Assembly: GCA_964401885.1 (NCBI GenBank)
Contig: CAYOAC010000002.1
Coordinates: 1-45,540, forward strand
DNA length: 45,540 nt
Source of the DNA: JAULZV01 sp964401885
GTDB lineage: Bacteria > Patescibacteriota > Minisyncoccia > Phycocordibacterales > JAACPR01
Direction of reading: 5' to 3'
The stretch's first letter is position 1. Every line of letters starts with the position of its first letter. Position numbers and translations under genes: made by a program. The notes beneath the pieces are model-generated. The model saw only the letters and a list, made by a program, of their open reading frames with translations. It was not told the DNA's origin and did not search any database. This document shows positions 31,960 to 39,847 of the stretch, piece by piece.

Positions 31960-32853
31960 ATGGCAAACCGGCACCTTTCAAGATCAATAGTTCTTCAAAC
32001 TCTTTTTGAGTGGGATTTTAATACGCTCAAAACGAACGATTCTGTTGATATATTATTAAGAAACATAGCAGAATTTGCAGATAATTCTGCGGATCTTGAT
32101 TTTATGAAAAAACTCCTTTCCGGCGTCATTGCTAAAGTAGAAGATTTAAATAGTATTATAAACAAAGCTGCTCCAGAGTGGCCTATTGATAAGATTTCGA
32201 CAGTAGATCGAAATGTTTTGCGTATTGGATTATATGAACTTCTTTTTTCTGATAGAGGAGAAGTTCCTCCAAAGGTTGCTATAAACGAATCTATTGAACT
32301 TGCAAAAAGTTTTGGTGGAGAAAACAGTGGAAAGTTTGTCAATGGAGTTCTTGGAGCTGTTTATAAAGAAATTGGTGAACCAGGTAAAGATCAAGGTGCT
32401 TCTCGTAAAAAAGAATTAACTTTTGAAGAAATGCCAATTGAAAAAAAAGTCGGTGCTGTTGTTTATGCAAAAGACGGTTTCGAAATATTTTTTGCTCTAG
32501 TTCATGATGTATTTGGACACTGGACTTTGTCTAAAGGTGGACTTGAAGAAGGTGAAACCGATTCAGATGGTGTAAAGAGAATTATTAAAAAAGAAATCGG
32601 ACTTACAGTGACAGAAGTTTTTGATAAATTAGGAGATAATGAGTATGTTGCAAATCATCCCGAAAAAGGTAAACATCGAAAGCAAGTTGTTTATTATCTA
32701 GCTGAAGCAAATTATGAAGATGTTACCCTCGGAGAATCAGGAGGTCTTGATGAAGCAAAATGGTTTAAAGCAACAGAAATTCTTGACTTAAACTTCTACA
32801 ATGATATTGTGCCACTTATAACCAAATCAATACAAATTTTGATGAAAAAATAG
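31960..32853 (+). CDS. NusB-Nudix fusion protein
   Basis: 297 residues. Residues 1-137 are a full NusB domain (RSIVLQTLFEWDF, STVDRNVLRIGLYELLF, PPKVAINESIELAKSFGGENSGKFVNGVLG), an antitermination and rRNA transcription factor that binds boxA RNA. A charged linker (140-157) leads to a Nudix fold (about 160-297). Its box has Gx5E (G193-E199) and R207, but REUxEE reads R-I-I-K-K-E, so two of the three catalytic acidic positions are lost (I208, K211; E212 kept). Inference: a weak or non-hydrolytic nucleotide-sensing domain attached to NusB. The rnc ATG follows 1 nt after the stop. Confidence 0.85.
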   Translation: MANRHLSRSIVLQTLFEWDFNTLKTNDSVDILLRNIAEFADNSADLDFMKKLLSGVIAKVEDLNSIINKAAPEWPIDKISTVDRNVLRIGLYELLFSDRGEVPPKVAINESIELAKSFGGENSGKFVNGVLGAVYKEIGEPGKDQGASRKKELTFEEMPIEKKVGAVVYAKDGFEIFFALVHDVFGHWTLSKGGLEEGETDSDGVKRIIKKEIGLTVTEVFDKLGDNEYVANHPEKGKHRKQVVYYLAEANYEDVTLGESGGLDEAKWFKATEILDLNFYNDIVPLITKSIQILMKK

Positions 32854-32854
32854 T

Positions 32855-33559
32855 ATGACACTTCCAGATTTTTCAATATTAGAACAAAAATTAAATATAT
32901 CTTTTAATGATAAAAACCTACTGAGACAAGCTTTCACTCATAGGTCTTTTATCAATGAAAATAAACACACTGCACAAGAGCATAATGAGAGGTTGGAGTT
33001 TCTAGGAGATGCTGTTCTTGAACTTGCTGCTACTTCTTTTTTATTTAAAAAATATCCAAAAAGAAATGAAGGAGAACTAACTTCTTTCAGGGCCGCTCTC
33101 GTGAATACAAATTCACTTTCTGAAGTTGCTACAAAAATTGGTTTTAATGATTTTTTACTTTTATCAAAGGGGGAATCAAAAGATACTGGTAGGGCAAGAC
33201 AATATATTCTTGCAGATACTTTTGAAGCTGTAATTGGGGCATTATATTTAGATCAAGGATATGAAGTTGCAAATACCTTTATTGAAACTAATTTACTCTC
33301 TCTTACTGATGAAATTGTTAAAACAGGATCATGGATCGATGCAAAAAGCTATTTTCAAGAAAAATCTCAAGAATTTTTATCTATTACACCTTTGTATGAA
33401 ACTATTCAAGAAGAAGGTCCTGATCATAATAAATATTTTACTGTAGCTGTAAAAATAAAAGATGAAATAATCGCAACAGGAAAAGGTAAATCAAAACAAG
33501 AAGCAGAACAAGACGCCGCTCAAAAAGCTTTGGAGAAGAAAGAGTGGATGCCTGTGTAG
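32855..33559 (+). CDS. rnc: Ribonuclease III
   Basis: 234 residues. NERLEFLGDAVLEL (E48, D52) is the RNase III signature, with the second acidic pair in ADTFEAVIGALYLD, and a C-terminal dsRNA-binding domain from about 160 (GPDHNKYFTVAVKI ... GKGKSKQEAEQDAAQKALE). It cuts double-stranded RNA, including rRNA precursors. Coupled to the NusB-Nudix gene by a 1-nt gap, which joins rRNA transcription and processing factors. The long palindromes just downstream would, if transcribed, be strong dsRNA substrates for this enzyme; that link is speculative. Confidence 0.95.
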   Translation: MTLPDFSILEQKLNISFNDKNLLRQAFTHRSFINENKHTAQEHNERLEFLGDAVLELAATSFLFKKYPKRNEGELTSFRAALVNTNSLSEVATKIGFNDFLLLSKGESKDTGRARQYILADTFEAVIGALYLDQGYEVANTFIETNLLSLTDEIVKTGSWIDAKSYFQEKSQEFLSITPLYETIQEEGPDHNKYFTVAVKIKDEIIATGKGKSKQEAEQDAAQKALEKKEWMPV

Positions 33560-33588
33560 GTTATTAGTATGTCATTCCTGCGGAGGCG

Positions 33589-33625
33589 TACTACATGAGT
33601 ACTTCTATTTTGATGAATCAAAATA
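33589..33625. repeat. Linker + hairpin module (family III)
   Basis: Linker TACTACATGAGTA (33589-33601), then TATTTTGAT / ATCAAAATA arms with GA loop (33606-33625), followed by TGTCGAG. Nearly identical to 12675-12718. Confidence 0.8.
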
Positions 33626-33678
33626 TGTCGAGAATCTAGCCTTGTGAATTGTAAATTGAGTCAGTCACAATTATTAAA

Positions 33679-33763
33679 AAACAAACACGCTGTAAATTTT
33701 TCTGTCGTGGGACCCGCCGATTACGGCACCCAGTCTCCAGAAAAATTTACAGCGTGTTTGTTT
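33679..33763. repeat. Long palindrome with invariant 33-nt core (family I, copy B, inverted)
   Basis: 26-bp perfect arms (33679-33704 / 33738-33763) around a core (33705-33737) that is the exact reverse complement of 12607-12639. The arms differ from copy A at many positions, with matching changes on both sides. With the module at 33589-33625 it fills much of the 349-nt gap 33560-33908. The remainder (33790-33858) has a short imperfect hairpin (AGCACT...TTGA / TCAAGTGCT). Confidence 0.9.
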
Positions 33764-33858
33764 ATAAGTATGCCTGACCTCATAAGTTATCCCCACCAAA
33801 CTTCTCGGGGGGGGTCGTATATCTAGCACTACTTGATACAATACTCAAGTGCTTTATG

Positions 33859-33886
33859 TTGGCATAAAAAAACTGTTTATTAATTT
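33859..33886 (+). promoter_or_regulatory. Putative promoter of the DGR operon
   Basis: TTGGCA (33859-33864), 16-bp spacer, TAATTT (33881-33886), about 22 nt before the ATG at 33909. Confidence 0.4.
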
Positions 33887-33908
33887 ATATTAAAAAGAAA
33901 TATTTATA

Positions 33909-34682
33909 ATGAAAAAATACATTTTATCACTTTTCCTATTCTGTCTAATCATAACACCAGTATTTGCTGCCAACACATCAGGAAACGCATGGAGTGAATC
34001 AGCGGGCTGGTTTAACTTCTCTAATGCAACAATAAGTGATACATCCGTCACAGGATATGCATACAATGACAATACTGGTTGGCTTGTACTTGATGGAATA
34101 ACAAATACCAATGGAACTCTATCAGGATATGCATGGAGTGAATCTCTTGGATACTTTGATTTCTCTGATGTGATAATCACAAACGGAACATTTAGTGGTT
34201 ATGCATACAATGACAATACTGGTTGGCTTTCATTTGAATCTCCAACCAATGTCACCACCACATGGACACCACCAGACAATACTCCACCACCAACAAGATC
34301 TTCAACTGGAACATCTATCAAAAGCAGAATAAAGAATTTAAATGAAATGGGAAAAATAGACAAAGCTCTAGAACTTCAAAAAAAATACCCTAATTTAACT
34401 ACACCATTATCAAATCTTCCTCTCTCTTCTAATCCTCGAGATCTAGAACTCAACTCTCAAGGAAATGATGTGAAAATACTTCAACAATTCCTCAACTCTC
34501 AAGGTTTCTCAATTAATACACCAGGACAAGTTGGTTCAACAGGACATGAAACCAACTACTTTGGAAACTTAACCAAACAAGCACTTATCAAATTCCAACA
34601 AGCTCATAACATCACTCCCTCAGCAGGATACTTCGGACCAAAGACTAGAGCTTTTATCAAAACATTATCAATAACAAATTAA
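33909..34682 (+). CDS. Secreted repeat protein with C-terminal peptidoglycan-binding domain (DGR operon partner)
   Basis: 257 residues. Signal peptide (about 1-20, ending VFAAN), then four short repeats alternating NAWSESAGWFNFS and GYAYNDNTGWLVLDG (about 24-115), a Pro/Thr linker, a helical segment (KSRIKNLNEMGKIDKALELQKKY) and a PG_binding_1-like domain (about 180-255: NDVKILQQFLNSQGF, LTKQALIKFQQAHNI, FGPKTRAFIK). Its stop is 1 nt before the DGR target gene, so the two are cotranscribed. Inference: it holds the wall side of a surface complex in which the diversified target protein is displayed. Confidence 0.75.
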   Translation: MKKYILSLFLFCLIITPVFAANTSGNAWSESAGWFNFSNATISDTSVTGYAYNDNTGWLVLDGITNTNGTLSGYAWSESLGYFDFSDVIITNGTFSGYAYNDNTGWLSFESPTNVTTTWTPPDNTPPPTRSSTGTSIKSRIKNLNEMGKIDKALELQKKYPNLTTPLSNLPLSSNPRDLELNSQGNDVKILQQFLNSQGFSINTPGQVGSTGHETNYFGNLTKQALIKFQQAHNITPSAGYFGPKTRAFIKTLSITN

Positions 34683-34683
34683 T

Positions 34684-35397
34684 ATGAAAAAAACACTAAT
34701 CACAATCGCAACAACACTCTCAGCAATACTTATCGTATCAACAGCAACCTACGCTATAGGCTCTCTCACACCAACAGGAACAGCAGGTGATGACACACAA
34801 TACTCACTTAATGATATATATGATAAATTAACAAACTTCACAGATACACCAACAGCAACATCTTCACCTTTTACAGTTCCTGGTTCTGTATCTGCATCTT
34901 TCCATACCTTATCTGAAATCTACTCCTTATTACAATCAGAAGATGCTGATCTTGTTGCAGCAAACATTGTTACAGGAACAACTATATTCGGAGTTGAAGG
35001 AACTGCATCTGCAGGATCACCTAATCTTACATGGCAAACAGATCCAACACTCTCACTTTGTTGGAGTGCCGGACAATATGAAATAGATAACGGATGCTCA
35101 ATCGGAAATGGGTGGACAGCCGAGGGTTATGGTGCTGTTGAATATTGCCAAAATCTCGTAGCTGAAGGCTCAAGTGAATGGAGATTGCCAACAATACAAG
35201 AATATCAATCAATTACAGATTTTACTGCATACAATAACGCTACTCAAGTTCCTGGATTTTCCCAGTTCGCTTATTATTGGTCTGGTACTCCGTTCGCTGA
35301 GTCTCCAGACAACCTCGCCTGGCTCTGGGCTACATACATTGGGAATATGTTCAACTTTGACAGGGGCAGTCAGTTCTCTGTGCGTTGTGTCCACTAG
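34684..35397 (+). CDS. DGR target: secreted protein with DUF1566/Lcl-like variable domain
   Basis: 237 residues. N-terminal signal or anchor (about 5-25), a middle part with the doublet SLNDIYDKLTN / TLSEIYSLLQS, and from about 118 a DUF1566-type (C-type-lectin-like) domain: LTWQTDPTLSLCWSAG, SSEWRLPTIQEYQSI, YYWSGTP and the terminal SVRCVH. The last 48 codons are the variable repeat (35255-35399). Against the template, 15 residues are changed, mostly Asn to Phe, Leu, Ser, Tyr or Gly. Such domains tolerate massive diversity at surface positions and bind ligands. The stop codon lies inside the invariant 3' end of the repeat, as usual for DGR targets. Confidence 0.9.
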   Translation: MKKTLITIATTLSAILIVSTATYAIGSLTPTGTAGDDTQYSLNDIYDKLTNFTDTPTATSSPFTVPGSVSASFHTLSEIYSLLQSEDADLVAANIVTGTTIFGVEGTASAGSPNLTWQTDPTLSLCWSAGQYEIDNGCSIGNGWTAEGYGAVEYCQNLVAEGSSEWRLPTIQEYQSITDFTAYNNATQVPGFSQFAYYWSGTPFAESPDNLAWLWATYIGNMFNFDRGSQFSVRCVH

Positions 35398-35399
35398 CA
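35255..35399 (+). repeat. DGR variable repeat (VR)
   Basis: 145 nt aligned without gaps to 35951-36095. There are 25 mismatches, 23 at adenines of the template. The last 24 nt (35376-35399) are identical, fitting the initiation-of-homing segment. Confidence 0.95.
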
Positions 35400-35433
35400 T
35401 TTTGGTGATACTTTTTCCTTTGAGCCTTTTATA

Positions 35434-35460
35434 AATACAAAACACGAAGTGTTTTGTATT
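35434..35460. promoter_or_regulatory. Hairpin/cruciform 34 bp downstream of the VR
   Basis: Perfect 12-bp inverted repeat (AATACAAAACAC / GTGTTTTGTATT) with GAA loop. A hairpin just past the VR promotes target recognition in the Bordetella phage DGR. No T-run follows, so a terminator role is less likely, although GAA-loop stems do serve as terminators elsewhere here. Confidence 0.6.
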
Positions 35461-35480
35461 GACAATAACATTACTTCAAC

Positions 35481-35846
35481 ATGTCACATTCGTCTGAACT
35501 CAAGATATATAATTCAGCATTATTTTTGTTAAAAGATTTATATGAAAGAGTCCCAAAATTTAATAAGCAGTATAAATATCTGCTTGGTGACAAATTAATA
35601 CGTTGTAATGTGGAGATTTTAAAAGAGATATCAAAAGCAAATAATGAAAAAATAAAAATACAAAGAGTAAAACATCTAGATATGATATTGGAGTATGTTG
35701 ATGAGATATTCATCTATGTTCGTATCGCAGAAGAATTAAAACAATTTAAATCATCTACTGTGTATCCTTATCTTATAGAAAAATTATCAGAAGTTTCAAG
35801 ACAAGCAACGGGATGGAGAAAATTATATCTTCCCCAGAATCTTTAA
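35481..35846 (+). CDS. avd: DGR accessory variability determinant (Avd-like four-helix protein)
   Basis: 121 residues, all-helical, basic: SELKIYNSALFLLKDLYERV, KYLLGDKLIRCNVEILKEIS, HLDMILEYVDEIFIYVRIAEEL and the end RQATGWRKLYL. Size, helix pattern and GWRK near the end fit the Avd / 23S-intervening-sequence four-helix-bundle family. In known DGRs Avd forms a barrel-shaped pentamer that binds the reverse transcriptase and template RNA and is needed for mutagenic cDNA synthesis. Placement between target and template repeat is typical. Confidence 0.85.
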   Translation: MSHSSELKIYNSALFLLKDLYERVPKFNKQYKYLLGDKLIRCNVEILKEISKANNEKIKIQRVKHLDMILEYVDEIFIYVRIAEELKQFKSSTVYPYLIEKLSEVSRQATGWRKLYLPQNL

Positions 35847-35950
35847 TTTGCTTAATTAAAGAGTGTGGGAAAAGAAATGCCACTATCTGCCCTCAGAATT
35901 ATTTTGAGGATATATTGTTATCAAGATTTAGTCAGATAGAATTAAACTAC

Positions 35951-36095
35951 GATTTACCCAGAACGCTAATTATTGGTCTGGTACTCCGAACGCTGAGAAT
36001 CCAGACAACAACGCCTGGAACTGGGATACATACTATGGGGATATGAACAACAATGACAGGAACAATCAGAACTCTGTGCGTTGTGTCCACTAGCA
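35951..36095 (+). repeat. DGR template repeat (TR)
   Basis: 145 nt between avd and the RT gene. Read in the VR frame it contains 13 AAC/AAT codons, the hallmark that lets adenine mutagenesis reach many amino acids without creating stops. Open frames overlapping it (for example 35813-36046) are not genes. It is presumably transcribed as the non-coding template RNA. Confidence 0.95.
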
Positions 36096-36127
36096 CTTCT
36101 TTCTGTCCCGTTTTTTGTTTTGAAATT

Positions 36128-37201
36128 ATGAATACAATATTTACATTTGAAAAATTATATACAGCATATAAGTCTTGTTTAAAGAGAAAGAAAAATACTT
36201 TTAATGCACTTAAATTTGAATTAAACAGAGAGAAGAATCTGAGTAGATTGTTATATGACCTTCAAACTGGTAGATATACAATCTCAAGACATATTTGTTT
36301 TGTCATAACTCATCCGTCACCACGCGAGATATTCGCAGCAGACTTTAGAGATAGAATAGTACATCATTTACTCTGTAACGAAATACAGGAATTATTCGAA
36401 AAAGATTTCTCTAATAATTCATATGCTAATCGAAAGAATTATGGAACACATAAGGCTGTGAAAAAGGTGAGACGGTATGTGAATAGAGGAGGAAAAAATA
36501 GAAACAAACTCTATTATTTGAAAATGGATATCAAAAGCTTTTTTAGAAGTATTGATAAAGATATTTTATGGAATATTGTTTTTAAAAAGATTGAACAACA
36601 AAATAATTCAAATTGGTGGNNNNNNNNNNTACTTTGGTTATCAGAAATGATTATTTTTCATAATCCTGCAAGTAATTATATTTTTAAAGGAAAATTACAA
36701 ACTCAGAATTTAATTCCAAAATACAAATCACTTCTACACGGTGATACTTCCAAAGGTCTACCTATCGGCAATCTGACCTCACAATTTTTTGCTAATGTAT
36801 ATATGAATGAGTTAGATCAATATATAGAAAAATTATTGAAATATGAAAGATATGTTAGATATGTTGATGATTTTGTGCTTTTTGATGAAAATAAAGAGAA
36901 GTTAAAACATATTTCAAAACAAGTCACACAATTTGTTGAACATATTTTAAATTTAAAAATGTGCAATCACAAAACTATTTTGAGGAATATTTATACTGGT
37001 ATTGATTTTCTTGGATATTATATAAAACCAACACACACGCTTGTTCGCAGAAAGGTTGTGAAGAGATTTAAAGATAAGTTTTATAAGGGTCTTGATGAGA
37101 ATGGTTTTGTGAGTGTGGATGATATTACAATGATTAAATCTTATTTGGGACATTTTTCTTATGCAAATTCATTTGGATTACGAGAGAAATTTGGTATATA
37201 G
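36128..37201 (+). CDS. DGR reverse transcriptase
   Basis: 357 residues from the ATG at 36128, which lies after the TR; a longer frame from 36053 would overlap the TR. Motif A is in LKMDIKSFFRSID (D134), motif B is GLPIGNLTSQ (210-219, the DGR/group II form instead of QGxxxSP), motif C is YVDD (245-248), followed by GIDFLGYYI (291-299). It copies the TR RNA with errors at adenines. Ten N at 36620-36629 fall between motifs A and B; the frame is kept across them, but about 4 residues are unknown. No endonuclease or maturase domain is attached, as expected. Confidence 0.93.
   Translation: MNTIFTFEKLYTAYKSCLKRKKNTFNALKFELNREKNLSRLLYDLQTGRYTISRHICFVITHPSPREIFAADFRDRIVHHLLCNEIQELFEKDFSNNSYANRKNYGTHKAVKKVRRYVNRGGKNRNKLYYLKMDIKSFFRSIDKDILWNIVFKKIEQQNNSNWWXXXXLWLSEMIIFHNPASNYIFKGKLQTQNLIPKYKSLLHGDTSKGLPIGNLTSQFFANVYMNELDQYIEKLLKYERYVRYVDDFVLFDENKEKLKHISKQVTQFVEHILNLKMCNHKTILRNIYTGIDFLGYYIKPTHTLVRRKVVKRFKDKFYKGLDENGFVSVDDITMIKSYLGHFSYANSFGLREKFGI
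36620..36629. other. Assembly gap of 10 N inside the RT gene
   Basis: Ten N. Reading frame is conserved if the length is right. It may mark a join between contigs. Confidence 0.95.
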
Positions 37202-37240
37202 ATGGTGTAATAAAAGCTTTTATCTATATATTATATAATG

Positions 37241-37246
37241 TATAAT
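37241..37246 (+). promoter_or_regulatory. -10 box of smc
   Basis: TATAAT, 8 bp before the ATG at 37255; leaderless arrangement. Confidence 0.55.
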
Positions 37247-37254
37247 ATCTCTAT

Positions 37255-39432
37255 ATGCGTCTAACATCTCTCGAAATTTCAGGTTTTAAATCTTTTGCTA
37301 AGAAAGATTTTTTTTCTTTTGAAACTCCTATATCTGCAATTGTAGGACCCAACGGATCAGGTAAATCAAATGTAGCAGAAGCTTTTCGATTTGTACTCGG
37401 AGAACAATCCATCAAATCTCTTAGAGGAAAAAAAGGTGAAGATCTTATTTTTAATGGAACAACAAAAATTGGAAGACAAAATAAAGCTTCAGTTAAAATT
37501 ACTTTTGATAACAGCGACAGACTTTTGCAATTAGATTTAGATCAAGTGATTCTTGAAAGAGTTGTCCATAGAGACGGTCAAAATGAGTATTTTATCAATA
37601 CTGCGAAGGTAAGACTAAAAGATATACATGAATTGCTTGCAGGGGCAAATATAGGCTCTACAGGGCATCATATTATCTCTCAAGGAGAAGCTGATCGTAT
37701 CTTAAATACCAATTCAAAAGAAAGGAAAGAAATGTTGGAAGATGCACTCGGTTTGCGACTTTTTCAATATAGAAAACAAGATACAGAAAACAAATTAGCA
37801 AAGACAGCAGAAAATATTTCTCAAGTAGAATCTCTTAGAAGAGAAATTACTCCTCATATTCGTTTTCTTAAAAAACAAGTTGAAAAGATTGAAAAATCAA
37901 TTGAACTTAAAAAAGAATTACAAGAAAAATATTACGAATATATTTCAAAAGAATATACATATATTCAAAATACAAAAACAAAAACTTCTTCTCTTATTTC
38001 TCTAAAACAAAAAATTGATGAATTAAATATTCAAATCGAAAATTTTTCTAATATTCAAATTAAAGATACCTCAATTGAAGATTCTTTAAAAAAAGAAATT
38101 CAAGAAATTAATTTTGAAATCTCAAAATTAAAAGATACAGAGTATCAATCAGTTAGAAATATTGCGGGATTAGAAGGTCAAATTAAAACTCTTTCAGAAC
38201 TCCAACAGATTAAACCTCATCATACAGAAGAAAAAATAATTCTTAAAAAATCAGAATTAGAAGAAAAAATAAAGAATTTGAAAGAATTACAATTTGATTC
38301 TGTAGAAATTATAAAACAAAATATTCAAGATTTAATTATTTATTTCGAATCATTCATTACAGGGGAAAAACAAGAAGAAGTTCAAATTCAGGATTTAACT
38401 CCAAAGATTGAGGGTTATGAAAAAGAAATTGCAGAACATACACAAAAACTTTCTGAAGTTAGAAATCAGATTGATGATTTTATTCGAAAACAAAGAGATT
38501 TACAATTAAAACTACAAGAAGCACAAAGGCCAGTTTCAAATACTGAAATCATCATTTTAATGAATCAAAAAACCGAATTAGCTAATCAGTTTTCACAATT
38601 ACAATATGTTCAGAGAGAATTAGACCAAGATGTTGAAGAGTTTAATCGTGAAATACAAGAAGGGTTGGTTTTAATTGGAAGAAGTATATCTGAGTATGCA
38701 AATAAAGAAGATATCTCTGTTCTTGAAGAAAACAGATCAGTTCAAAAAGAAAGAAGAAGATCTCTAGAAAGATTAAAAATTCGTTTAGAAGAAATTGGAG
38801 TTGGAGCAAGTGATGATGTCATGAAAGAATATGAAGAAGTTACAACTCGAGAAGAATTTCTTAAAAAAGAGCTAGAAGATTTAACAACAGCATCTTTAGA
38901 TTTACAAAAAATTATTGATCATCTAAATGTAGAAATTAATGATCGTTTTAATATTGGTTTACAAAAAATCAATACACAATTTACGAAATTCTTTTCAGTC
39001 ATGTTTGATGGAGGGGAAGCTGGTTTAAAAATTGAAAAGAAGAAAATAAGTACAGAGGAAGACGAAGAAGAAAAATTTGAAGAAGGACTTGAAATCGATG
39101 TTAACCTTCCTCGTAAAAAAGTAAAAAGTCTCATGATGTTATCGGGAGGAGAAAGAGCTCTTACTTCAATTGCACTTCTTTTTGCTATGTCTTCTGTAAA
39201 TCCTCCGCCATTTATTATTCTTGATGAAACAGATGCCGCACTTGATGAAGCCAATAGTAGAAGATATGGAGACATGATTGTGAATCTATCTAAAAATTCT
39301 CAACTTATCTTGATTTCACATAATAGAGAAACAATGTCTCGAGCTGGAGTTATTTTTGGAATTACTATGATAGATGGAGCGTCAAAAGTCCTATCAATAA
39401 AGTTTGATGAAGCAGTTTTGATTGCAAAATAA
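37255..39432 (+). CDS. smc: Short SMC chromosome-segregation ATPase without recognisable hinge
   Basis: 725 residues against about 1,150-1,200 for typical bacterial SMC. The N-terminal head has ISGFKSFAKK and Walker A GPNGSGKSN (32-40); the C-terminal head has LSGGERALTSIALLFA and Walker B FIILDETDAALDEAN, followed by ISHNRETM. Between about 170 and 590 is coiled coil. I see no globular Gly-rich hinge in the middle; a short non-heptad stretch near 345-385 (DLIIYFESFITGEK) may act as the turn. Head motifs are intact, so it should bind and hydrolyse ATP and organise DNA, but its dimerisation must differ. No ScpA/ScpB in the window. Confidence 0.88.
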   Translation: MRLTSLEISGFKSFAKKDFFSFETPISAIVGPNGSGKSNVAEAFRFVLGEQSIKSLRGKKGEDLIFNGTTKIGRQNKASVKITFDNSDRLLQLDLDQVILERVVHRDGQNEYFINTAKVRLKDIHELLAGANIGSTGHHIISQGEADRILNTNSKERKEMLEDALGLRLFQYRKQDTENKLAKTAENISQVESLRREITPHIRFLKKQVEKIEKSIELKKELQEKYYEYISKEYTYIQNTKTKTSSLISLKQKIDELNIQIENFSNIQIKDTSIEDSLKKEIQEINFEISKLKDTEYQSVRNIAGLEGQIKTLSELQQIKPHHTEEKIILKKSELEEKIKNLKELQFDSVEIIKQNIQDLIIYFESFITGEKQEEVQIQDLTPKIEGYEKEIAEHTQKLSEVRNQIDDFIRKQRDLQLKLQEAQRPVSNTEIIILMNQKTELANQFSQLQYVQRELDQDVEEFNREIQEGLVLIGRSISEYANKEDISVLEENRSVQKERRRSLERLKIRLEEIGVGASDDVMKEYEEVTTREEFLKKELEDLTTASLDLQKIIDHLNVEINDRFNIGLQKINTQFTKFFSVMFDGGEAGLKIEKKKISTEEDEEEKFEEGLEIDVNLPRKKVKSLMMLSGGERALTSIALLFAMSSVNPPPFIILDETDAALDEANSRRYGDMIVNLSKNSQLILISHNRETMSRAGVIFGITMIDGASKVLSIKFDEAVLIAK

Positions 39433-39436
39433 AAAA

Positions 39437-39456
39437 TCACCTTATTTCTAAGGTGA
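39437..39456 (-). terminator. Terminator of the 39804-39472 gene
   Basis: TCACCTTA / TAAGGTGA stem with TTTC loop. The T-run is on the minus-strand side; it may also slow transcription leaving smc. Confidence 0.65.
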
Positions 39457-39471
39457 ATAGATCGTTAAAAA

Positions 39472-39804
39472 TTAGGGAAAATACGCAGTTTTCATTGAAG
39501 AAAAACTATCAAAAATTGTTTGAGCTCTTTTTAAAGATTCTTCAAGGAATTCCGATCTTGTTTCAACAAATCGTTCTGCTTCTGCTAATGTTAATTTATG
39601 AAAAATTGTATAATGTCCAATTTTTACTATTCTTTCACCAGCGAGTGTTAAATGATTAGAGTGATGTTTTCCATCATGAAGACTTACGAATTCAAAAATT
39701 TGTCCATTTTTGATTCTAAGTATTCTGACTCTTTCTCCAAATGTATCCTGTGAATCTTTTTGTAACCAAAGGAACATTCCAACTTCAATATCTTTTAAGA
39801 ACAT
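39472..39804 (-). CDS. Small orphan protein, paralog group member 1
   Basis: 110 residues. The N-terminal half looks like a small beta-barrel (DIEVGMFLWLQKDS, VRILRIKNGQIFEFVSLHDG) and the C-terminal half a helix (LAEAERFVETRSEFLEESLKRA). The same plan, with matching landmarks VG.F.W and a final V/I-I-x-x-E-x-A-x-x-F helix, is seen in the next two genes, so the three are probably diverged tandem paralogs. The function is unknown; a KOW/SH3-like nucleic-acid-binding barrel is one possibility. Each has its own terminator. Confidence 0.55.
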   Translation of the reverse strand: MFLKDIEVGMFLWLQKDSQDTFGERVRILRIKNGQIFEFVSLHDGKHHSNHLTLAGERIVKIGHYTIFHKLTLAEAERFVETRSEFLEESLKRAQTIFDSFSSMKTAYFP

Positions 39805-39847
39805 ATATTATGAAACTAACATAGCGTCATAGTTTTATCAATAAAAA

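Noticed and set aside
35434..35460. The post-VR hairpin as an ordinary terminator
   Set aside because: There is no T-run on the plus strand and the next gene (avd) is expected to be cotranscribed; kept instead as a possible DGR homing hairpin.
35813..36046. 77-residue frame over the avd end and template repeat
   Set aside because: It is out of frame with avd and covers the non-coding TR; its C-terminal part is just the TR in a wrong frame.
36053..36127. Upstream extension of the reverse transcriptase frame to an ATG at 36053
   Set aside because: It lies within the template repeat and its translation has no RT features; the ATG at 36128 gives a normal DGR RT N-terminus.
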